Shown: piece by piece, positions 43,325-51,538 of the stretch
How positions within the stretch are numbered: position 1 is the first letter of the stretch
How the letters are laid out: every line of letters begins with the position of its first letter
Origin: a virus
DNA: 64,000 nucleotides
IMG/VR virus record: IMGVR_UViG_3300031957_001682
Span: 43,633 to 107,632 of that record
Strand: one strand, 5' to 3'
Translations under genes and position numbers: made by a program
The notes under the pieces: generated by a model
Seen by the model: only the letters and a program-made list of their open reading frames with translations
Databases searched by the model: none
What the model was told of the DNA's origin: nothing

Positions 43325-43367
43325 ACTGAAAGCAATTTGATATAAAGAGTAAAAGAAACGGTAATTG
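43325..43367 (+). promoter_or_regulatory. Conserved early promoter, copy 5
   Basis: ACTGAAAGCAATTTGATATA then AAGAGTAAAAGAAACGGTAATTG to ATG 43368. The upstream half is identical in copies 6 and 7. Confidence 0.85.
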
Positions 43368-43643
43368 ATGGAATCGAATACCGACACCCCAACCCCCCAA
43401 GAGAGCGCAACAGCAGATATGATTGACAGCATGGCTTTGTACAAAGCGATGATGGAACAAGCAATGTTCATGCGGCCACAACTTACGATGGAACAAGTGG
43501 ATGAAGTTATCATTCGTACACTGAAAGACTGTGAAGATGAAGATGAAGATGTTGTACTCCGCTTGGAGTTCCATGCAGATGATGTGCTTGGCTACGGCGA
43601 CGATGAGTACGCATTCCCAAAGAAGGTGAAGAAGAATGATTGA
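43368..43643 (+). CDS. Acidic hypothetical protein
   Basis: 91 residues; acidic cluster CEDEDEDVVLR in the middle. Unrecognised. Begins the unit carrying the Ead-like family; its stop overlaps the next ATG by 8 nt with the GGTGAAGAAGA junction. Confidence 0.6.
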   Translation: MESNTDTPTPQESATADMIDSMALYKAMMEQAMFMRPQLTMEQVDEVIIRTLKDCEDEDEDVVLRLEFHADDVLGYGDDEYAFPKKVKKND

Positions 43644-43797
43644 CACAGACAAATACGAATACATGGTGACACACTTCAAAAGTGGAGAGTCCGATGGGGC
43701 ATTTGCTACTTACGAAGAAGCAAAGGCTCACTATGATTCACACGATGAAGAATGGCGTGAAGCACATTACATTGAGGAAGTGAGAAGAAATGATTGA
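43636..43797 (+). CDS. Ead-like family member 1 (short)
   Basis: 53 residues. Shares the N-terminal MIDTDKYE with the genes that follow but lacks the DAPLLL motif. 8-nt overlaps (ATGATTGA) at both ends. Confidence 0.6.
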   Translation: MIDTDKYEYMVTHFKSGESDGAFATYEEAKAHYDSHDEEWREAHYIEEVRRND

Positions 43798-44053
43798 CAC
43801 AGACAAATACGAAGGAGTCAAAGGCTCTTTGGTGCATATTATTCCACATGAAGTATGGGTGACACTCACACCTGCGGCTCAAGCATTGATAGCAGACGCA
43901 CCACTCCTCCTCGCAGAAGTTAAGCGGTTGCGTGAAAATTTGAAGCGTATTCGTCACACCGTGTTTTATGATATTGAAGAGAACTTCACTGACGAACAAG
44001 CGTATGACCCTGTGCTTATTGAGATAATGGAAAAGATGAAGGCGGTGTTGTGA
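43790..44053 (+). CDS. Ead/Ea22-like protein 2
   Basis: 87 residues: MIDTDKYEG start, then ALIADAPLLLAEVKRLREN and a helical tail. The plan (short N-terminal block, variable middle, ADAPLLL, coiled coil) is that of Ead/Ea22-type phage proteins, whose role is unknown. Confidence 0.65.
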   Translation: MIDTDKYEGVKGSLVHIIPHEVWVTLTPAAQALIADAPLLLAEVKRLRENLKRIRHTVFYDIEENFTDEQAYDPVLIEIMEKMKAVL

Positions 44054-44386
44054 ATGATTGACACAGACAAATACGAAGGACACACAGAAGGAGTATGGGA
44101 TTTACATTCGATGGGTGATGGTTGGACAATTGGACAATTGAAAAAGATTGACAGAACTTTGATGCAAGACGCACCACTTCTCCTTGAAGAAGTCAAGCGT
44201 TTGCATTTGTTAAGCGTTCACTATCGTGAAGTAATTTCAAGAGCAATCGCTACACTACTCTCCAACCCACCGGAGGAAATGTTTGAATCATCAAGCCCTA
44301 CTTTGACTCAAGACACAGGTGACCTTGTAGGATTTTACACACAAGCAATGGGACATGCTATCGGAATTTTGGAGGGAACAGAATGA
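44054..44386 (+). CDS. Ead/Ea22-like protein 3
   Basis: 110 residues: MIDTDKYEGHTEGVW, then QDAPLLLEEVKRLHL and a longer helical tail. Starts directly after the previous stop. Confidence 0.65.
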   Translation: MIDTDKYEGHTEGVWDLHSMGDGWTIGQLKKIDRTLMQDAPLLLEEVKRLHLLSVHYREVISRAIATLLSNPPEEMFESSSPTLTQDTGDLVGFYTQAMGHAIGILEGTE

Positions 44387-44652
44387 TTGACACAGACAAA
44401 TACAAAGGACACACACCTGCGCCGTGGACAGGAGTTACAATCGACACCATGCGTCAATATCCCGATAGCCCGACCATGATACTTGCACAAGACGCACCAC
44501 TACTTCTCGCAGAAGTTAAGCGGTTGCGTAAGTTGCGTAAGCAACTTGAGGATTGTAAGCGACAAATACAATTTACTGCTGATTGGATAAGGGATAGAGG
44601 CGAGGACACTCATGCAAAAGAGTTGGATGAATTTTTGGAGTGGATGGAATGA
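44383..44652 (+). CDS. Ead/Ea22-like protein 4
   Basis: 89 residues: MIDTDKYKGHTPAPW (the TPGPW-type motif of the family), AQDAPLLLAEVKRLRK and a coiled coil. ATGA overlap upstream. Confidence 0.7.
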   Translation: MIDTDKYKGHTPAPWTGVTIDTMRQYPDSPTMILAQDAPLLLAEVKRLRKLRKQLEDCKRQIQFTADWIRDRGEDTHAKELDEFLEWME

Positions 44653-45026
44653 TTGACACAGACAAATACGAAGGACATACAAAAGGACCGTGGTTTCTTA
44701 ATGAAGAATACGCTTACGAGTTATTCATTTGTGCAGGTGATGTAAGGCATGGTAATGTCGAGTTTGTGTTGAACAACGCTTCCGTAGATGTAAATGCACA
44801 ACTGTTAGCAGACGCACCACTACTCTTAGAACATGTCAAGCGTTTGACTAAGACACTTGAACTGATAGGAAAGAACATGGAGTACGACCCATGGATGCAC
44901 ACTCTCATCAAAGATGTGATAGGCTACGAGAAAGCAGAAGTCAAGCAGTTGCGTGAGCGAGTCGCTACATTGGATTCGCTGATGGAATACATTGCGGAAG
45001 ATTATGAAGAGAAGGTGATTGAATGA
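44649..45026 (+). CDS. Ead/Ea22-like protein 5
   Basis: 125 residues: MIDTDKYEGHTKGPW, middle NAQLLADAPLLLEHVKRLTK, coiled coil tail. Best preserved member. ATG 44649 chosen because it matches the family start and overlaps the previous stop. Confidence 0.7.
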   Translation: MIDTDKYEGHTKGPWFLNEEYAYELFICAGDVRHGNVEFVLNNASVDVNAQLLADAPLLLEHVKRLTKTLELIGKNMEYDPWMHTLIKDVIGYEKAEVKQLRERVATLDSLMEYIAEDYEEKVIE

Positions 45027-45268
45027 ACGACCATCAAGACAGCGAGAACTTTTCTTACAATCGTACATGGGTAGAGATTCAAGACCTACTACATGAAGCC
45101 GAGCGCAAACAGAACCAACACCTACTCGCACTACAGAACACACGACTCACGAAGAAACAGAAGGTACAACACATGAGGGACTTCAAGGGATTGCAGGGTG
45201 TCATCCACGCACTACGCTGGACACTCGGTGACCTACACATGCCTCGTGACAAGGTACTTGGAAAGTAA
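45023..45268 (+). CDS. Helical hypothetical protein
   Basis: 81 residues, basic and helical (LLHEAERKQNQHLLALQNTR). Unrecognised. ATGA overlap with the previous gene; last of the copy-5 unit. Confidence 0.6.
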   Translation: MNDHQDSENFSYNRTWVEIQDLLHEAERKQNQHLLALQNTRLTKKQKVQHMRDFKGLQGVIHALRWTLGDLHMPRDKVLGK

Positions 45269-45275
45269 AAACAAC

Positions 45276-45344
45276 ACTGAAAGCAATTTGATATAAAGAA
45301 CAAAAGAAACAGAAGATGAAACAAACAAAATGGAGATGAATAAC
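45276..45344 (+). promoter_or_regulatory. Conserved early promoter, copy 6, with extended leader
   Basis: ACTGAAAGCAATTTGATATA then AAGAACAAAAGAAACAGAAG, followed by a leader ending AAAATGGAGATGAATAAC before ATG 45345. The leader is nearly identical to copy 7, except for one base that changes frame, so the GGAG-ATG(9 nt) pair is the conserved part. Confidence 0.85.
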
Positions 45345-46946
45345 ATGGCCCGAAAAATAACATATAGAGCATACAGAAAAGCAGACACATGGCAAGAGCA
45401 AGGATTGATTGGTGATACACTACTGTTCACGGATGATGAGATTGTGACACAACAGGCGATTGGGTACACCAAACAACTGTGTGATTATAACTGTCCGATG
45501 GACATTGCTGTGGTGTACAGCATGTTGAACCGAGGACAAGGTGCTACACCCACAGCAAGGGAACTACTCAACGACCATACACGAACCGCATATTACTTTG
45601 AGGCGGGACTCGTGGCAGATGGTTGGGTGTACGAACCAACAGAAGAATTGTACACTTGTACACCCACCGTGGACTTCCCTCAATTGGAATACAGTGAAAG
45701 TTCATACGGTAATTTAAGACATTCACCTGCGCTTGACCCTGCTAAGTTGGAAGGGTTCATTGCCAAGATACTTGAGAAGAAAGATTTGGCACTCATGAAT
45801 GCACTTCTTGATGCGTACAATTGGGAAGGTGGTCCGAGGTATACTTTCGCAGGGGCCGCACAAGGTGACTACAAAGATTTCTTCTTGTTCAAGCGGGATG
45901 GTACAGTCAACAACCAACCATTCCAAGACATGATGAAAGCACAGCGTGATGAAGGTGAAACTGTTCGTGCATCCACAGTCATTGCACTCATCCAAGAGTA
46001 TGTACCGTGGGAAATTAACACGAATGATAGGTGTGGTCGTTATGCAGACGAGGAAGAATACTGTACTACCCACAACCCGAAGAACTTTTACAACAGGGCT
46101 TGGGTGTTTAACCCCAACTCCAATAGGCGGTTGTACACAAACGAGCCTGTGAGTTCATGGGATAATCGTGGTACTCAAATTGGTAAGAACCACAGTGATA
46201 CAATGTCGATGGTTAGGTTCAGCGACCACAAGCGACGGCTTATCCAAGAGGTCAATGACAAAGAGGTTCTCAAGTTAATCAACAAGTCATTGACTCGTAT
46301 GGCAAAGCGTGGTACTGTTCGTCAAGTATCATCGGGCCGAGGGCGCATGTTCGAGTGGACCGCATGGACATGGTTAGAGCGTATTCGTACACGCATCCTT
46401 GCTTCCAATGCCAAGCAACGAAAGATTGGGGATGAGGTCAATGGTTGGAAGTACACCACTGGAAGAACCATCGAGTCATTCGGTATGGAAATCCACGACC
46501 ATGATTGGCAACCTGTGGAAGACCTATACTACTGGACAATTGAATGCAGGTTCCCATCGACAGACACATGGAATGGGCAAAATGGCCGTATGAATAACCA
46601 GCGTTTGATTCTCCCGATTGTCTTCTTTGATGAAGCGTCGGCAGAAGCACACATGAGTCAAATGGAATCCTTTTCCATGTACTCACCCACAGAAGTAGGG
46701 CTTAACTGTGTACCAACACAACGGCTACTCGACAGTGACTACAATGTGTCTTCTCCCGAACCAACTTGGTCGGTGAAAAAGATTAGTGTGTCTATGTCCG
46801 TTGATGGCACCGCTGTCATTGAAGACTACGATACACCACAAGTCATGTACAAAGCAATGCAGATGGGTAATACATCCGCTTGGGAAAACATGGCCGAATT
46901 GCTTCGTGATGTTCCAAGACGACTTACAAAGTTGGTGACACAATGA
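45345..46946 (+). CDS. Large unrecognised early protein
   Basis: 533 residues. Globular, aromatic-rich, no family recognised. Two parts: residues 1 to about 330 (with RASTVIALIQEYVPWEI) and a basic stretch LTRMAKRGTVRQVSSGRGRM then a Trp-rich domain (FEWTAWTWLERIRTRIL). The basic stretch may contact nucleic acid. ATGA overlap with the phosphatase downstream. Confidence 0.65.
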   Translation: MARKITYRAYRKADTWQEQGLIGDTLLFTDDEIVTQQAIGYTKQLCDYNCPMDIAVVYSMLNRGQGATPTARELLNDHTRTAYYFEAGLVADGWVYEPTEELYTCTPTVDFPQLEYSESSYGNLRHSPALDPAKLEGFIAKILEKKDLALMNALLDAYNWEGGPRYTFAGAAQGDYKDFFLFKRDGTVNNQPFQDMMKAQRDEGETVRASTVIALIQEYVPWEINTNDRCGRYADEEEYCTTHNPKNFYNRAWVFNPNSNRRLYTNEPVSSWDNRGTQIGKNHSDTMSMVRFSDHKRRLIQEVNDKEVLKLINKSLTRMAKRGTVRQVSSGRGRMFEWTAWTWLERIRTRILASNAKQRKIGDEVNGWKYTTGRTIESFGMEIHDHDWQPVEDLYYWTIECRFPSTDTWNGQNGRMNNQRLILPIVFFDEASAEAHMSQMESFSMYSPTEVGLNCVPTQRLLDSDYNVSSPEPTWSVKKISVSMSVDGTAVIEDYDTPQVMYKAMQMGNTSAWENMAELLRDVPRRLTKLVTQ

Positions 46947-47407
46947 AGAAGATTAACATGGTATCTCACGGTACGAACAAACCATTACCGATTGGTGGTG
47001 GTACGCTTACACTGTGTGGGCTTGATGACTTTAGGGACACACTGCGGGGCTACCATGAGGTAGTAACCCTATGTAAGTGGGAACCTACTTACCCGAAGGG
47101 GAGTGAGAACAAAGCGTATCACAGTTATTTTCGTGCCTTCCATGATGATGAATCGAAGTGGCGGGATGCGATACAACTGGTGGAGGTTTTACTTTCACAG
47201 GGAAAGGATGTGTTGCTTCATTGTATTCATGGTCGTGACCGGACTGGTGGGGTAGCGTATGTTGTCCTTCGTAATACCGGCAAGGACCATCGTGAAACAT
47301 GTACACTACTCAACAAGATTCGACCACGCATGGCGTTGGAATGGAAAACAATAATGCAAGACCGGCGAGTGTTCCACGAGAGTTTGATGTGGGGTGAAGA
47401 AGAATGA
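46943..47407 (+). CDS. Dual-specificity phosphatase-like protein
   Basis: 154 residues, the usual size of a small DSP. P-loop LLHCIHGRDRTG (C94, R100, CX5R) preceded by a possible acid loop FHDDE (D68 or D69). Expected to dephosphorylate protein or RNA 5' ends. Second phosphatase-like gene in this arm, not closely similar to the one at 35.9 kb. Ends WGEEE with the GGTGAAGAAGA junction. Confidence 0.8.
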   Translation: MKKINMVSHGTNKPLPIGGGTLTLCGLDDFRDTLRGYHEVVTLCKWEPTYPKGSENKAYHSYFRAFHDDESKWRDAIQLVEVLLSQGKDVLLHCIHGRDRTGGVAYVVLRNTGKDHRETCTLLNKIRPRMALEWKTIMQDRRVFHESLMWGEEE

Positions 47408-47580
47408 TTAACACAGACAAATACGAAGGATGCACAGACCAAAGGGCAACCGTGTTTGACAAACATGGGAGTGGTATCGGTGGGTGGATTGATTGCACCC
47501 AACAAAAAGGTAGCAAGTCCATAGACTCAGGCAATTGGTGTCGCGCTTGCTTCAAGTATTACGGAGGCGAAGAAGAATGA
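47404..47580 (+). CDS. Ead-like N-terminus with zinc motif
   Basis: 58 residues: MINTDKYEG start as in the family, then a Gly-rich part and CRACFKYYGGEEE. The DAPLLL part is absent, so it looks like a hybrid of the family N-terminus with a small zinc protein. Confidence 0.55.
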   Translation: MINTDKYEGCTDQRATVFDKHGSGIGGWIDCTQQKGSKSIDSGNWCRACFKYYGGEEE

Positions 47581-47846
47581 TTGACATAGACAAATACGAG
47601 AACCACGACATGATACGAATTGCCAAACAACTGTTGATTGAAGACGCACCACTTATCCTTGAAGAACTCATCAAATACAAGAAGTTGTATGAATACCGTG
47701 TCGCTCGGACCCGTGAAAACTGGGCAGAAATCGAGCGGTTGCGTGAGCAACTAAGGCTTGCGAAAGAATGGGTAGCGAATGAACATCTAAATTGTCTTTC
47801 CACAATGGACATATTTACAGAATACATAGGAGGCGAAGAAGAATGA
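47577..47846 (+). CDS. Ead/Ea22-like protein 6
   Basis: 89 residues: MIDIDKYENH, then IEDAPLILEELIKYKKL and a coiled coil, ending GGEEE. ATGA overlap at both ends. Confidence 0.6.
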   Translation: MIDIDKYENHDMIRIAKQLLIEDAPLILEELIKYKKLYEYRVARTRENWAEIERLREQLRLAKEWVANEHLNCLSTMDIFTEYIGGEEE

Positions 47847-48046
47847 TTGACGATGCAGGGCAAGAGATTGAATTAGGAATGTGGTATAAATTGTTAGAAG
47901 AAAAACAAGACCTGCTCGCAGAAGTTAAGCGGTTGCGCTTTCATTTGGAAAGTGTAGTGGATGAATTAGCAACTCATCTCGGTGACTACGAGAATGAGAT
48001 GTATGATTGGGTTAGAAAAATGCACAAGTTATATGGAAGTGATTGA
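47843..48046 (+). CDS. Ead/Ea22-like protein 7 (degenerate)
   Basis: 67 residues: MIDDAGQE start and QDLLAEVKRLRFHLESVVDE. The N-terminal block is worn down. A 15-codon open frame beginning MIDTT follows at 48047 and runs into promoter copy 7, perhaps the remnant of another member. Confidence 0.55.
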   Translation: MIDDAGQEIELGMWYKLLEEKQDLLAEVKRLRFHLESVVDELATHLGDYENEMYDWVRKMHKLYGSD

Positions 48047-48073
48047 ATGATTGACACAACGGAGAAGAATAAC

Positions 48074-48143
48074 ACTGAAAGCAATTTGATATAAAGAACA
48101 AAAGAAAAAAGAAATGAAAGAAAACAAAATGGAGATGAATAAT
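48074..48143 (+). promoter_or_regulatory. Conserved early promoter, copy 7, with extended leader
   Basis: ACTGAAAGCAATTTGATATA then AAGAACAAAAGAAAAAAG, followed by the duplicated leader ending AAAATGGAGATGAATAAT before ATG 48144. Confidence 0.85.
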
Positions 48144-49190
48144 ATGGCACACAATATAGCACAAACGAAAGACGCAGAATGGATGACAGCATGGAGCGGT
48201 AGTACACCGTGGCATGGCTTAGGAACACAAACAGAAGGACTGATGACAAGTTATGAGGCGTTAGAAAAAGCGCATCTAAATTGGCAAGTCGAAAAGATAC
48301 CACTGATGTACATTGATGGTACGAACGGCTTGGAAGTTGTACCGGAAACCTACGGTGTATTCCGCAACGATGGAGAGAAACTTGTACCACTGACACGCAA
48401 CGGCAAAGCAGTGGGCAAGGTATGGAAGGCGTGGCAGAATGCTGATGCCTTCTCCTACATTGACGACCTCTTCCAAACACAGGAAGGTAAGATTGAGGTT
48501 TGCGGTGCGCTTGGTAATGGTGAGAAGGTATGGGTCTTGGCCCGTATGCCAAACAACATCGTGCTTGGCGGAGTTGACACAATCAATCAGTTCCTCCTTA
48601 TCACGAACACTCACGATGGCACAGGTTCACTTGTCATCATGCTCACACCTATCCGTGTGGTATGCCAAAACACATTGAACATGGCACTCCAACAGGGTAG
48701 CGATTTCATTTGGCGAGTACGACACACCGGCAAGAAGGGCGAACACTTGGAGGCTATTCAAAAGGTATTCAACCAAGCCAACGAAGCCTTCTTTGCATGG
48801 GGTGAGCAAGCGGTTGAACTGCTTGACATTGAGATGACATTGGATGAGGCGAAGGAATACTTCATTGATACACTACAACTCAAACGCAACGAAGAAACCG
48901 GCGACCTCGCCGCTCGTGGAAAGGGTATGCTCAACAAGTGCGTGGCCCTGCTTGCTGGCGACAACAACAAGGTCGGCAACATGGAGGGTACAGCATGGGC
49001 CGCTTACAATGCACTGACTGAATACATTGACCACCACGCTACTGAACTACGCAACGGTGACAAGAGCATCAAGCGTATGGAGAGCGCACTGTTCGGGCTA
49101 CTGGCACGACGCAAGCAAGCGGCATGGACCAACGCATTCGAGGACTACTCCGAGGCGGCGGCACTACAAGCAGTGGTGGTTGAAGAATGA
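48144..49190 (+). CDS. DUF932 / phage-plasmid-like protein
   Basis: 348 residues. Matches the DUF932 (TIGR03299-type) pattern: TPWHGLGTQ near the start, a central LGNGEKVWVLARM, and NTHDGTGSLVIMLTPIRVVC then QNTLNMAL. This family is widespread in phages and plasmids and its biochemical role is not settled. An in-frame ATG at 48114 exists, but the leader shared with copy 6 favours 48144. Confidence 0.85.
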   Translation: MAHNIAQTKDAEWMTAWSGSTPWHGLGTQTEGLMTSYEALEKAHLNWQVEKIPLMYIDGTNGLEVVPETYGVFRNDGEKLVPLTRNGKAVGKVWKAWQNADAFSYIDDLFQTQEGKIEVCGALGNGEKVWVLARMPNNIVLGGVDTINQFLLITNTHDGTGSLVIMLTPIRVVCQNTLNMALQQGSDFIWRVRHTGKKGEHLEAIQKVFNQANEAFFAWGEQAVELLDIEMTLDEAKEYFIDTLQLKRNEETGDLAARGKGMLNKCVALLAGDNNKVGNMEGTAWAAYNALTEYIDHHATELRNGDKSIKRMESALFGLLARRKQAAWTNAFEDYSEAAALQAVVVEE

Positions 49191-49318
49191 ATGTAATCAA
49201 GAGATGCTGTATGGATTGTATCTATACGCTATTTATTTTAGGTAAAGGGCATGTACCATACGACCACATGGTTTGTGATGTATGCAACGAAAGAATGGAT
49301 TTCACGGAGGAAGAGTGA
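49187..49318 (+). CDS. 43-aa zinc-ribbon-like protein
   Basis: RCCMDC near the start and VCDVCNERM near the end form a two-knuckle zinc ribbon. ATGA overlap with the DUF932 gene; ends FTEEE. Confidence 0.6.
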   Translation: MNVIKRCCMDCIYTLFILGKGHVPYDHMVCDVCNERMDFTEEE

Positions 49319-49687
49319 ATGTGGGTGGCATTGACAGAAGGCTGGTTGAGCATCGTTGCTCACCGACACAAGCCCGACCACTTACTGGTGCGGGCACGCA
49401 ACCCTAAGCACATCACTCGTACATTCCGTGATGCGGAGTTGTACATCAATACTGACGCAGACTATCCGTTTCGTGCTGATGTACCACGAGAAGATGTGAT
49501 TGAGTTCATGTCCCGTCGCTTGGAACACATGTCCTATGACAACTTCAAGAACACAATCGACAAGCAAGACTACGGGTACAGGGAAGTGGCGAATACCGTT
49601 TGGACTGCCCTGTATCAGTATGGCATACCTTACCGATTCGACAACTCATCATCATACTTCACAGAAGATAGCAGTGATTCGATTTGA
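49319..49687 (+). CDS. Conserved phage-type hypothetical protein
   Basis: 122 residues beginning MWVALTEGWLSIVAHRHKPD then LLVRARN; this start, with DYPFRADVP and YDNFKNTI, is a pattern common to small phage and actinophage proteins of unknown role. Its last codons overlap promoter copy 8. Confidence 0.75.
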   Translation: MWVALTEGWLSIVAHRHKPDHLLVRARNPKHITRTFRDAELYINTDADYPFRADVPREDVIEFMSRRLEHMSYDNFKNTIDKQDYGYREVANTVWTALYQYGIPYRFDNSSSYFTEDSSDSI

Positions 49688-49721
49688 TATAAAGAACAAA
49701 AGAAACGAGAGTTGAGAAACA
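49673..49721 (+). promoter_or_regulatory. Conserved early promoter, copy 8
   Basis: AGTGATTCGATTTGATATAA then AGAACAAAAGAAACGAGAGTTGAGAAACA to ATG 49722. The upstream ACTGAAAGC half is less conserved here. Confidence 0.8.
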
Positions 49722-50009
49722 ATGAAAGAAAAACAAATAGAACAAAACATACGAGAGCAAATGCTTGCTCTTGAATCACAGATGAAACGACTACAAGAGT
49801 GGCGTGACACAGGCTACTCCGCTACGGTGTGTGCTGATGATAAACACGCATGGTTTGATATTGATACAGTGAAACTGAAAGAAGGTATCAGTGTAGTAAG
49901 TCAATGTAAGTGGTGCGGTATTAAGCGACATGTGTATTATGCAATGAACGATTCAATTACTCTTAGCGATGAGTGGTCGGATTTTAGAGAAGGCGGTGAA
50001 GAAGAATGA
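49722..50009 (+). CDS. Hypothetical protein with coiled coil and CxxC
   Basis: 95 residues: N-terminal coiled coil (IEQNIREQMLALESQMKRLQ), then a beta-rich part with CKWCGIKRH, ending GGEEE. First gene of the copy-8 unit. Confidence 0.6.
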   Translation: MKEKQIEQNIREQMLALESQMKRLQEWRDTGYSATVCADDKHAWFDIDTVKLKEGISVVSQCKWCGIKRHVYYAMNDSITLSDEWSDFREGGEEE

Positions 50010-50131
50010 ATGAAGAAGAGTGCGCCATTTGTGCAGACGACTACCATGACAGTGACCAGTACATTTGTGACGATTGCCACAACGAACTTGAGGCACTACA
50101 AGCAGACCAACAAGCATCGAGGTGGGACTGA
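50006..50131 (+). CDS. 41-aa zinc-ribbon protein
   Basis: CAICADD and CDDCHNE, a compact two-CxxC zinc ribbon in an acidic chain. ATGA overlaps at both ends. Preferred to the overlapping +1 frame (50010 to 50198), which has no protein character. Confidence 0.55.
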   Translation: MNEEECAICADDYHDSDQYICDDCHNELEALQADQQASRWD

Positions 50132-50364
50132 TGAAGAAAAACAAGCACGATTGGGAAATCGTCGCACACGATTTTCGATGCGATGTCATCATAGTTGATG
50201 CCAAATGCACGAAGTGTGGAGCATTACAGTACCTAACGGTGGACCTCGACAACCCCTCCGCATCATGTTGGCAAAGGTGGCACCCGAAATCGGGCGACAC
50301 CCACTTTGATACAATTGAAGAGGAAGAGGAATGCACTGTGTCATCAAGGAAGGTGGTAGTATGA
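50131..50364 (+). CDS. Small Cys-containing protein
   Basis: 77 residues with CTKCGALQY in the middle. TGATG overlap with the previous gene. Unrecognised. Confidence 0.55.
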   Translation: MKKNKHDWEIVAHDFRCDVIIVDAKCTKCGALQYLTVDLDNPSASCWQRWHPKSGDTHFDTIEEEEECTVSSRKVVV

Positions 50365-50960
50365 ACATCTTCGTACTTGACACCGACCCTACCGTTGCGG
50401 CTCACATGCACTGCGACAAGCATGTGCCCAAGATGGTCGTAGAGGCCGCACAGATGATGGCATCAGCCTTGCGCCGACATGGTGCGACTGATGAGGACAT
50501 GCCACTCACCAAAGCGGGTAAGCCCTACAAGGGCGGCTACGCTCACCACCCATGCACAGTGTGGGCTGGTGACAGTCGTGCTAACTTTTGGTGGCTGGCG
50601 ACACATGCCCAAGCACTATACTGTGCCTACCAATTGAGGTTCGGCAAGAAACATGCGTGTGCTGACCCTATTGACCAAATGCAAGCACTCGCAGATAGCA
50701 TTCCCGAATACACAGGGACCAACCACACTGGACTCACACCATTCGCACTGGCTATGCCCGATGAACACCGACCTATGTGGGTTAGTGGGCATAAAGGCAT
50801 CATGTTCCCCGACGACTATGCCGATAAAAGAATTACTCATGCTTCACATCAAACAGCAGTTAAAGCGTACCGTCGCTACTACCATTCCAAGCAGTTCGCC
50901 AAGTGGGAGAAGGGTACACCTGCTCCCGATTGGTGGCGAGGCGTGGAGGTGAAGGCGTGA
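50361..50960 (+). CDS. Conserved phage protein (MNIFVLDTDP / CDKHVPKM family)
   Basis: 199 residues. Begins MNIFVLDTDPTVAAHMHCDK then HVPKMVVEAAQM, with a later YAHHPCTVWAGDSRANFWWL and KAYRRYYHSKQFAKW. This is a frequent phage family; its opening resembles pyrimidine-dimer-glycosylase-like proteins, but activity is not established. Ends VEVKA with the GGAGGTGAAGGCGTGA junction. Confidence 0.75.
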   Translation: MNIFVLDTDPTVAAHMHCDKHVPKMVVEAAQMMASALRRHGATDEDMPLTKAGKPYKGGYAHHPCTVWAGDSRANFWWLATHAQALYCAYQLRFGKKHACADPIDQMQALADSIPEYTGTNHTGLTPFALAMPDEHRPMWVSGHKGIMFPDDYADKRITHASHQTAVKAYRRYYHSKQFAKWEKGTPAPDWWRGVEVKA

Positions 50961-51148
50961 GAGATTGGGAGCATGAAGTCTTGATGTTTATTGACAGAAC
51001 AGGTAGGGATTTTTCCTATGACTATTTTCTTTGGTTGGCAACTAATGCCGCATGGTGCCCTAAGTGTAATAAAGTCAATGATGACGAAGGTGGTCCACAT
51101 ATTGGAAACGATGTGATTTGCGATGAATGCGTGGAGGTGACGGCGTGA
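50957..51148 (+). CDS. Small zinc-ribbon protein
   Basis: 63 residues from GTG (GTGA overlap). CPKCNK and CDECVEVTA form a zinc ribbon; the second knuckle merges with the junction tail. ATG 50984 is an alternative start. Confidence 0.55.
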   Translation: MRDWEHEVLMFIDRTGRDFSYDYFLWLATNAAWCPKCNKVNDDEGGPHIGNDVICDECVEVTA

Positions 51149-51249
51149 CCGACGCATACCTATTCAGTGAATGGCAGTGCGGCAACTGCGGTCGTGGCTT
51201 CCCCGACAAGAACGATGCAGAAGAATGTTGTAAGGAGGTGACGGCTTGA
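51145..51249 (+). CDS. 34-aa zinc-finger-like peptide
   Basis: GTG start overlapping the previous stop. CGNCGRGF then EECCKEVTA, a C2H2-like spacing. Ends with the AAGGAGGTGACGGC junction. Confidence 0.5.
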   Translation: MTDAYLFSEWQCGNCGRGFPDKNDAEECCKEVTA

Positions 51250-51422
51250 AGTGCATACCCAAGATGAACAGCCGAGCGTATTCTAATACAAGCCAAGTTG
51301 ATTGGTTGTTGGACATTGACTGTGATACTTGTAGAAGTCGGACATCAATGTGTAGAGTCAAGGTGACAATGGATGAGATGGAAGATTGGATTGCTGAACG
51401 AGGCGTGGAGGTGAAGGAGTGA
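51246..51422 (+). CDS. 58-aa Cys-containing protein
   Basis: TTG start overlapping the previous stop. CDTCRSRTSMC in the middle and GVEVKE at the end. Unrecognised. Confidence 0.5.
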   Translation: MKCIPKMNSRAYSNTSQVDWLLDIDCDTCRSRTSMCRVKVTMDEMEDWIAERGVEVKE

Positions 51423-51538
51423 AGTGCAATTGTGACGCTTACCCCTTTCAGCATTACAAATACCCCGATGGGCTTTGTGATTCGGTGGGGGAATGTTTGC
51501 ATGAAGAAGATTGTAAATGCGTGGAGGTGACGGTATGA
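51419..51538 (+). CDS. 39-aa Cys-rich peptide
   Basis: GTG start overlapping the previous stop. CNC, LCDS, ECLH and DCKC clusters over 39 residues; likely metal-binding. Ends VEVTV. Confidence 0.5.
   Translation: MKCNCDAYPFQHYKYPDGLCDSVGECLHEEDCKCVEVTV

Noticed and set aside
48047-48094. 15-codon frame starting MIDTT
   Set aside because: Too short and overlaps promoter copy 7; noted as a possible remnant of the Ead-like family.
47986-48582. 198-codon leftward frame over the DUF932 gene start
   Set aside because: Overlaps a well-supported gene and promoter copy 7; no protein character.
50010-50198. 62-codon frame overlapping the 41-aa zinc-ribbon gene
   Set aside because: The alternative frame at 50006 has two CxxC pairs and clean ATGA overlaps, so this one is taken as a shadow.
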